A stretch of DNA of 64,000 nucleotides from an uncultured Mollicutes bacterium (GTDB taxonomy: Bacteria; Bacillota_I; Bacilli_A; RFN20; CAG-826), in NCBI GenBank assembly GCA_900540385.1, contig UQFY01000004.1, forward strand, positions 40,094-104,093, given 5' to 3'. Below are positions 58,871-64,000 of the stretch, in pieces; position 1 is the stretch's first letter, and each line of letters begins with the position of its first letter. The position numbers and the translations under genes are program-made. Below the pieces are notes generated by a model. It had not been told where the DNA came from, searched no databases, and saw only the letters and a list, made by a program, of their open reading frames with translations.

Positions 58871-60394
58871 ATGGATGAAAATAATGTCATCATTTCTCTG
58901 CAACATGTGAGTAAGGTTTTCGATAAAACCTTTACCGCTGTCGACGATGTCAACTTAGACATCAAAAAAGGTGAATTCGTCACCTTGCTTGGACCATCCG
59001 GGTGTGGCAAAACAACGACTTTAAGGATGATTGCGGGGTTTGATATCCCAACATCAGGTAAGATTTATCTGAATGGGAAGGACATTACTAACTTACCACC
59101 TTATCAAAGACCGGTTAATACCGTCTTCCAACATTATGCTTTGTTCCCAAATCTTGACGTCTATGATAACGTCGCTTTCGGTTTGAAGCTTAAGAAGATC
59201 CCATACGAAGTTACCGATTCTAGGGGCAATAAGAAAACAAAATATAAGCATCTTTCCGCTAAGGAAATTGATGAAAAGGTTGCAAAAGCTCTTCAAATCG
59301 TCGATATGGAAGAAATGGAAGATAGAGATATCTCTAATCTTTCTGGTGGTCAGCAACAACGTGTTGCTATTGCTCGTGCTATCGTTAATGAACCTGAAGT
59401 TCTTCTCCTTGATGAACCTTTAAGCGCTCTTGACCATAAGATGAGAGTGGACATGCAACTTGAATTAAAGGATATGCATAAGAAACTTGGCATCACCTTT
59501 ATTTATGTCACCCATGACCAAGAAGAAGCTCTTTCCATGTCGGATAAAGTCGTGGTTATGAAAGATGGCAATATCCAACAAATGGGTACGCCTGAACAAA
59601 TCTATAATGAACCAATGTCCGCTTATGTTGCAGACTTTATTGGCGAATCCAATATTTTTGCCGGTACGATGATTGGCGAAAAGAAAGTTCGTTTCCTTAA
59701 CGCTAACTGGGATTGTGTCGATGATTTCCCATTAAATCAAAAAGTTGACGTCGTTATCCGTCCTGAGGACGTCGTCTTAGGTGAACCGGGAGAAGGCGTA
59801 ATTGATGCGGTGATTCTTTCTAGCGTCTTTAAGGGAGAAGACTATTCCTACGAGCTTAAAGTCGGTAAGAACGAAATCACTTGCCGTGAGCATAAAGCAA
59901 GACTCGTCGGTTCTAAAGTCTCTATTTCCGTGGATAAAGAAAATCTTCAAATCATGGAAAAAGAATTAACCGAGAACACCTATACCGATGCTTATATCAA
60001 CAAGAACGGTCAAGTGGTGATTTCGGATGTTCCGCTTGCTTGCGATTTAACGCAATTAATCAAGGGTTCCTCTTTGACCGAAGAAGGATATCTCCTTGAT
60101 CCTAAAAATAATCGTAAATACGATCTTTCTGACGCAGAAGTGGTTGCTTCCTTCGACCTAGATTCTCCAGAGCTTAGCGATAATCTCGAAGAAGGGGAAA
60201 TCCAAGGCAGCATCATTGGTGCTGTTTGGATTGGTGACCATTATCAATATATCGTGAGAAACGAGAACGAAGATGATTTCGTTTGCAATACTCCATACGC
60301 TTGGAATATCGGCGATAAAGTCTCCATCAAACTCCCTGTTTCTAAAATTTCTCTTCGTTTGAAGAAAGGACTCGACAACTATGTCGTCCGTTAA
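58871..60394 (+). CDS. potA: Spermidine/putrescine ABC transporter ATP-binding protein, extended form
   Basis: 507 residues from ATG 58871 (GTG 58850 is an alternative with seven more). Walker A GPSGCGKTTTLRM (~38-50), Q-loop VFQHYALFPNL, signature LSGGQQQRVAIARAI (~161-175), Walker B LLLDEPLSALD, H-loop VTHDQEEALSMSD. A ~20-residue insert (KKIPYEVTDSRGNKKTKYKH) sits in the helical domain. After the normal TOBE region (to ~370) another TOBE-like domain extends the C-terminus to 507. Typical PotA is about 370 residues; long forms occur in Mollicutes and relatives. Overlaps potB by 14 bp. Confidence 0.92.
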   Translation: MDENNVIISLQHVSKVFDKTFTAVDDVNLDIKKGEFVTLLGPSGCGKTTTLRMIAGFDIPTSGKIYLNGKDITNLPPYQRPVNTVFQHYALFPNLDVYDNVAFGLKLKKIPYEVTDSRGNKKTKYKHLSAKEIDEKVAKALQIVDMEEMEDRDISNLSGGQQQRVAIARAIVNEPEVLLLDEPLSALDHKMRVDMQLELKDMHKKLGITFIYVTHDQEEALSMSDKVVVMKDGNIQQMGTPEQIYNEPMSAYVADFIGESNIFAGTMIGEKKVRFLNANWDCVDDFPLNQKVDVVIRPEDVVLGEPGEGVIDAVILSSVFKGEDYSYELKVGKNEITCREHKARLVGSKVSISVDKENLQIMEKELTENTYTDAYINKNGQVVISDVPLACDLTQLIKGSSLTEEGYLLDPKNNRKYDLSDAEVVASFDLDSPELSDNLEEGEIQGSIIGAVWIGDHYQYIVRNENEDDFVCNTPYAWNIGDKVSIKLPVSKISLRLKKGLDNYVVR

Positions 60395-61226
60395 AGAGGC
60401 CATGCCAAGAAAGAAAGGAAAGAATTTCTTCCACCTCAAACGTAAATACCTTTGCATTCCTTATGGTGTTTTCTTGGCAATATTCGTTATCATTCCGATT
60501 CTTTTGATTGTTTGGTATGCCTTTACAAACGAAGCTGGAATGCCTTCTTTTGAAGCGGCTATCTCTTTCTTTACCACACCGAGTAAATGGAGCGTTCTTC
60601 TTGTTTCCCTTTTCTTAGGAATTCAAACGACTCTCATTTGCCTTCTTCTTGGCTATCCAGCAGCCATGTTCCTTGCGAATAAAAAACTCAATACCAATGG
60701 CATCTTAGTTGTTCTCTTTATCATGCCAATGTGGATTAACTTCGTTATTCGTACGGGTGCAACACGTGACTTGCTCGATTGGATTGGAATTAGTGGAGGT
60801 AAGTATCCATGGACTGCAACCTTAATCGGTATGGTCTATAACTATCTTCCATTCACCATCTTGCCTTTATACACCACGATGTTAAAACTCGACCGTTCTC
60901 AAATTGAGGCGGCTGCCGATCTTGGCTGTTCCCCATTCAAAGTCTTCTATAAGAACGTCCTTCCTCAATCCTTGCCTGGTATTATTTCTGCCGCAGAAAT
61001 GGTCTTTATGCCAGTCATGTCTTCCTATGTTATCTCGGATACCCTTTCGGAAGGCAAAATTACCTTATTTGGTAACTCTATCTATTTGAACTTCACCAAT
61101 AGCCAATGGAACACCGGTTCCTTTATGGCTATCATCATGCTCGTTATTATTGGCATTACGATGATTATCACCCGTCGTTTTGATAGAGGTGATGCCGCAC
61201 AAAGAAGAGGAGGGGGCTTATGGTAG
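60381..61226 (+). CDS. potB: Spermidine/putrescine ABC transporter permease PotB
   Basis: 281 residues with six helices. The EAA loop that contacts PotA is IEAAADLGCSPFKVFYKNVLPQSLPGI (~175-200). N-terminal lysine-rich cytoplasmic tail (MPRKKGKNFFHLKRK). An inner ATG at 60402 is possible but has a Shine-Dalgarno too close. The gene overlaps potA and potC, typical of tight coupling. Confidence 0.93.
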   Translation: MSSVKEAMPRKKGKNFFHLKRKYLCIPYGVFLAIFVIIPILLIVWYAFTNEAGMPSFEAAISFFTTPSKWSVLLVSLFLGIQTTLICLLLGYPAAMFLANKKLNTNGILVVLFIMPMWINFVIRTGATRDLLDWIGISGGKYPWTATLIGMVYNYLPFTILPLYTTMLKLDRSQIEAAADLGCSPFKVFYKNVLPQSLPGIISAAEMVFMPVMSSYVISDTLSEGKITLFGNSIYLNFTNSQWNTGSFMAIIMLVIIGITMIITRRFDRGDAAQRRGGGLW

Positions 61227-62095
61227 ACACCGAAAAGAAAGCTTTGATCAAAAAGATCTTTGCTCAAACCTATATCTGGCTCTTACTTCTTTTGATGTAC
61301 GCGCCAATCTTCGTCTTGATTGTTTTCTCTTTCACCGATACGGATGTTTTAGGACAATGGAATGGTTTCACCCTTTCTTTATACGTAAAGCTTTTCCGAA
61401 GCACTGAAATCATGAAAGCGGTGGGAAACACCCTTATTATCGCTTTGGTTTCTAGTGCCATTGCTACAGTTTTAGGAACCTTAGGTGCTATCGGTGTTTA
61501 TGAATCAAAGAAACACGCGAAAAGAACAATGGAATTCGCTAACCAAATCCCAGTTGTTACCCCAGAAATCGTTATCGCTCTTTCTTTGACGGTTATGTTT
61601 GTTTTCTTTAGAGAACATCTCTTCCCTAATTTCCAATTCTCTTTCTGGACGCTTCTTGCAGGCCATCTTGTCTTAAGCACTCCGTTTGTCTATTTAAACG
61701 TCAAACCAAAACTTGAACAAATGGATCCAGCCCTTTATGAAGCCGCTCTTGATTTAGGATGCACCCCAACAAAAGCTCTTCTTCACACAACCTTGCCAGA
61801 AATCGCTCCTGGTGTCATCTCCGGTTTCTTAATTGCTATCACCCTTTCCTTGGATGATTTCATTGTTACAGCTTTCACCGCTGGGCCTGGCTTACTAAGC
61901 GGAGTTTCTAAAATCTCTACAATCTCTACCTATGTGCAAGGGGTCATTAAAAAACACCCTCTTCCACCAGAGCTTAGAGCCTTATGTACAATCATTTTCT
62001 TAGTGGTTCTTCTTGTCGTTCTTTCGCTTATCTTCATCAATAGCAGACAAAATAAGCGTAGTGGAAGACATGCTAAAGCGAGGATGAAGTTATGA
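61220..62095 (+). CDS. potC: Spermidine/putrescine ABC transporter permease PotC
   Basis: 291 residues, six helices. EAA loop YEAALDLGCTPTKALLHTTLPEIAPGVI (~173-200). SLDDFIVTAFTAGPG, a PotC hallmark, follows. Works with PotB to form the channel. Overlaps potB by 7 bp and potD by 4 bp (ATGA). Confidence 0.94.
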   Translation: MVDTEKKALIKKIFAQTYIWLLLLLMYAPIFVLIVFSFTDTDVLGQWNGFTLSLYVKLFRSTEIMKAVGNTLIIALVSSAIATVLGTLGAIGVYESKKHAKRTMEFANQIPVVTPEIVIALSLTVMFVFFREHLFPNFQFSFWTLLAGHLVLSTPFVYLNVKPKLEQMDPALYEAALDLGCTPTKALLHTTLPEIAPGVISGFLIAITLSLDDFIVTAFTAGPGLLSGVSKISTISTYVQGVIKKHPLPPELRALCTIIFLVVLLVVLSLIFINSRQNKRSGRHAKARMKL

Positions 62096-63933
62096 AAAAC
62101 GTCTTATTTTTATCCCTTCTTTCTTATTTAGCCGCTTCAACAAACGTGGCTCCTGCCATCGTTTCCGAAAAAGCGGAAATCCTCAAGGCAAATGCAACCA
62201 AAGTTACTTTGTCGATTTATAATTCCGAGGACTATATTGCAAATGGTGAGGATGATTCCCTTGATGTTGTCGCCGCTTTCAAAGAAAAAGTCTTACAAGA
62301 GGACAACGTTGACATTGAAATCGCATACTCTACCTTCGATACCAACGAAATCATGCTTTCTAACCTACAAACCGGCGCACAGAATTATGATTTAATCTGT
62401 ACTTCCGACTACATGGTAGAAAAGATGATGGCCAACAATCTTGTCGTCCCTTTTAAAACGGGGGAAGAAAGAAAAGCCCTTTATAGCCATAACTATGATG
62501 CCTGGGCAGAAGATAACTATCTTACTTATTCTTCTCCATTCTTTAACAAACTTTATGGTGATATTACCGTTAAAATGAATGGCAAAGAGGAACCTATTAA
62601 CGACTACATGCGTGGTTATATGTGGGGCACTCTTGGCATTATGTACAATCCTGAATTCTCTGTCTATCGCGATAGAGGATTGACTCCAGAAGATGTCAAA
62701 AAAGATATGTCTAGCTATTCTTCTCTTTGGGATGATGCCTATCAAGGAACCTTCCAAATCAAAGATTCGATGAGAGACTCCTACGCTATCGCTCTTCTTG
62801 AAGCTTATTCCGATGAATTTAACACCCTCCTTGATCGTTATGAAAAAGGAGAAATTACAGCTGAGAAATATAACAAAGATATCAACATTATCTTCAATAA
62901 CATTTCTCATGTCGATGAATTCAACGACCTAATGAAAGAATTAGGAAAGGAAGAACACGAATCTTCTAGCGCTATTATCGATAGAGTTGAAAGAGCTCTT
63001 TCTTCTTTGAAAGATAATTCCTATGGCTTGGAAGTTGACTCTGGTAAAACAGACATCCAAACAGGAAATCGTACGGGAATCAACCTCGCTTGGAGTGGTG
63101 ATGCCGTTTACGCTATCGATTCTGCGGAAGAGTTCGGGACTCATCTTTATTATTCTGTTCCTCGTATTGGTGCAAATATCTGGCTTGATGGCTGGGTTAT
63201 TCCTACAACGGTTCAAAATCAAGAATACGCTCAAAAATTCATCGATTTCATTTCCGATCCTGAAATTGCGGCCGCAAATATGGACTATATCGGATATACA
63301 TCTACCATCGCCGGTGATTCAATCCTAGCTCAAACAAGAGCCTGGTATGACACCCGTATGTCAATCTTCTACGCTTACGATGAGGAAAATGACGACTTCG
63401 TTTATGATGAAGATGACAACCTCGTCCTTAATAAGGAATACACCTCCTTAAGCGAAGAAGAGTTGAATTCCCTCTTTAGAACGGGAAAGGGAACTATCGG
63501 TGGAAAAGAATACGCTTCTTGGGAAGATTATTCAGAACAAAACGATCTAGGCTGGACGGCTGTTGATCTTGATTATTTCTTCCAAGGCTCTTTAACCGAT
63601 TATCAAGATGGCGTTGATGCAATCTTCTATACCGATGAATATGAAGAATATGAAGTGGATGGTAAAACAATCACGGCAGGTCGTTCCTTCTATGCCCAAT
63701 ATCCGCCAAGTGATATCGTTGATACTTTAATGGTCATGGAAGATTATGGTAATAATAACGAATACGTTTTAAAGATGTGGGAAAGCGTCAAATCCGGATC
63801 CGTTCCTGTAACCATAGTCGTGATTCTTGTCATCGAAGGAATCCTTCTTGCTACAATCCTTGCTTATTTCTTAACGAAGAATGGAATCGCTAAGAGTTTA
63901 AGAAAGAAACGTCGCCAAGAAAGAAAAGCTTAA
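62092..63933 (+). CDS. potD: Spermidine/putrescine-binding protein PotD, C-terminally membrane anchored
   Basis: 613 residues, much longer than the usual ~350. N-terminal signal peptide without a lipobox cysteine (MKNVLFLSLLSYLAASTNVAPA). Bilobal substrate-binding fold: LSIYNSEDYIA (~43), NYDLICTSDYMVEKM, YMWGTLGIMYNPE, SSLWDDAYQGTFQIKDSMRD, TGINLAWSGDAVYAI, then GANIWLDGWVIPTTVQN. A long acidic/tyrosine-rich stretch (~420-565) has no counterpart in E. coli PotD. A C-terminal helix (VPVTIVVILVIEGILLATILAYFL, ~571-594) plus a basic tail would tether it to the membrane. Polyamine is the most likely ligand, not proven. Confidence 0.88.
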   Translation: MKNVLFLSLLSYLAASTNVAPAIVSEKAEILKANATKVTLSIYNSEDYIANGEDDSLDVVAAFKEKVLQEDNVDIEIAYSTFDTNEIMLSNLQTGAQNYDLICTSDYMVEKMMANNLVVPFKTGEERKALYSHNYDAWAEDNYLTYSSPFFNKLYGDITVKMNGKEEPINDYMRGYMWGTLGIMYNPEFSVYRDRGLTPEDVKKDMSSYSSLWDDAYQGTFQIKDSMRDSYAIALLEAYSDEFNTLLDRYEKGEITAEKYNKDINIIFNNISHVDEFNDLMKELGKEEHESSSAIIDRVERALSSLKDNSYGLEVDSGKTDIQTGNRTGINLAWSGDAVYAIDSAEEFGTHLYYSVPRIGANIWLDGWVIPTTVQNQEYAQKFIDFISDPEIAAANMDYIGYTSTIAGDSILAQTRAWYDTRMSIFYAYDEENDDFVYDEDDNLVLNKEYTSLSEEELNSLFRTGKGTIGGKEYASWEDYSEQNDLGWTAVDLDYFFQGSLTDYQDGVDAIFYTDEYEEYEVDGKTITAGRSFYAQYPPSDIVDTLMVMEDYGNNNEYVLKMWESVKSGSVPVTIVVILVIEGILLATILAYFLTKNGIAKSLRKKRRQERKA

Positions 63934-63970
63934 AAAGCATAGCATCTAGTCATTACGCATCAATCATAAA

Positions 63971-64000
63971 AACGTGAAGAAAAGCGGGTTTCCACGTTCG
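63971..64000 (+). terminator. Possible hairpin after potD, cut by the window end
   Basis: AACGTG (63971-63976) can pair with CACGTT (63993-63998). The sequence ends before any T run could be seen, so a terminator is only a guess. Confidence 0.3.

Noticed and set aside
62392..62910. Minus-strand open frame of 172 codons opposite potD
   Set aside because: Shadow of potD; composition follows the codon bias of the sense strand.
1..64000. CRISPR array, insertion sequence or complete prophage
   Set aside because: No array of regularly spaced direct repeats, no transposase or integrase, and no phage structural genes were found.

Overview
This is a 64 kb stretch of low-GC, gene-dense chromosome. 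Gene content and order point to an uncultured, host-associated member of the Bacillota, in or near class Bacilli (RF39, Erysipelotrichia or Mollicutes-like lineages). Supporting signs are the priA-rsmB-rlmN-PP2C-PknB-rpe order, an F-type ATP synthase operon, a PotABCD operon with the long PotA form, a CcpA/LacI regulator, a CIRCE-like site before groESL, an RqcH homologue, and U-rich intrinsic terminators. TGA is used as a stop and Trp is TGG, so the code is standard, not the mycoplasma code. The species cannot be named from sequence alone.

Layout. 1-2.4 kb: end of an ABC exporter, a lipoprotein and an orphan Vsr-like nuclease. 2.4-7.6 kb: membrane proteins, RdgB, an MFS carrier and a CaCA cation exchanger. 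7.7-9.5 kb: an accessory, visibly more GC-rich patch with a frameshifted gene and a DUF3800 protein. That protein is preceded by about 240 nt of structured, promoter- and terminator-bounded sequence, which I read as a DUF3800-associated non-coding RNA. 9.7-12.1 kb: tRNA-Gly, tRNA-Asp, trxA, a TraX-like protein and a CPBP protease, all on the minus strand. 12.1-19 kb: YigZ, an M24 peptidase, glycerol kinase, two poorly known proteins and a nucleoside kinase.

19.3-27.4 kb: atpI-like gene and atpBEFHAGDC, with an ATP-grasp ligase at the end of the operon; subunit c carries a two-carboxylate ion-binding signature suggestive of Na+. 27.4-31.5 kb: a thioredoxin-like lipoprotein, a VanZ/Ig-like membrane protein and RqcH. 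31.6-40.4 kb: gmk, priA, an acidic unknown protein, an RsmB homologue that has lost its catalytic motifs, rlmN, a PP2C phosphatase, a short non-RD kinase, rpe and a membrane protein. 40.4-44.6 kb: rpmB and glgC-glgD-glgA. 44.6-52.7 kb: leuS, coaX with an ECF S-component, pepV, trmB, ytpR-like and pncB. 52.8-57.4 kb: LacI/CcpA-type regulator, groESL, tyrS. 57.4-64 kb: a second thioredoxin-like lipoprotein and the potABCD operon.

How it works together. The genes are mostly housekeeping: energy coupling, glycogen synthesis, vitamin salvage (pantothenate, nicotinate), polyamine uptake, protein quality control and translation. Intergenic spaces are short and many genes overlap by 1-11 bp. A recurrent architecture stands out: at ten genes a TATAAT-like box ends exactly 6 or 7 nt before the start codon, predicting leaderless mRNAs. 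The most unusual locus is the DUF3800 module. The degenerate RsmB, the shortened kinase, the two-carboxylate c subunit and the structured coaX leader are the next most interesting.
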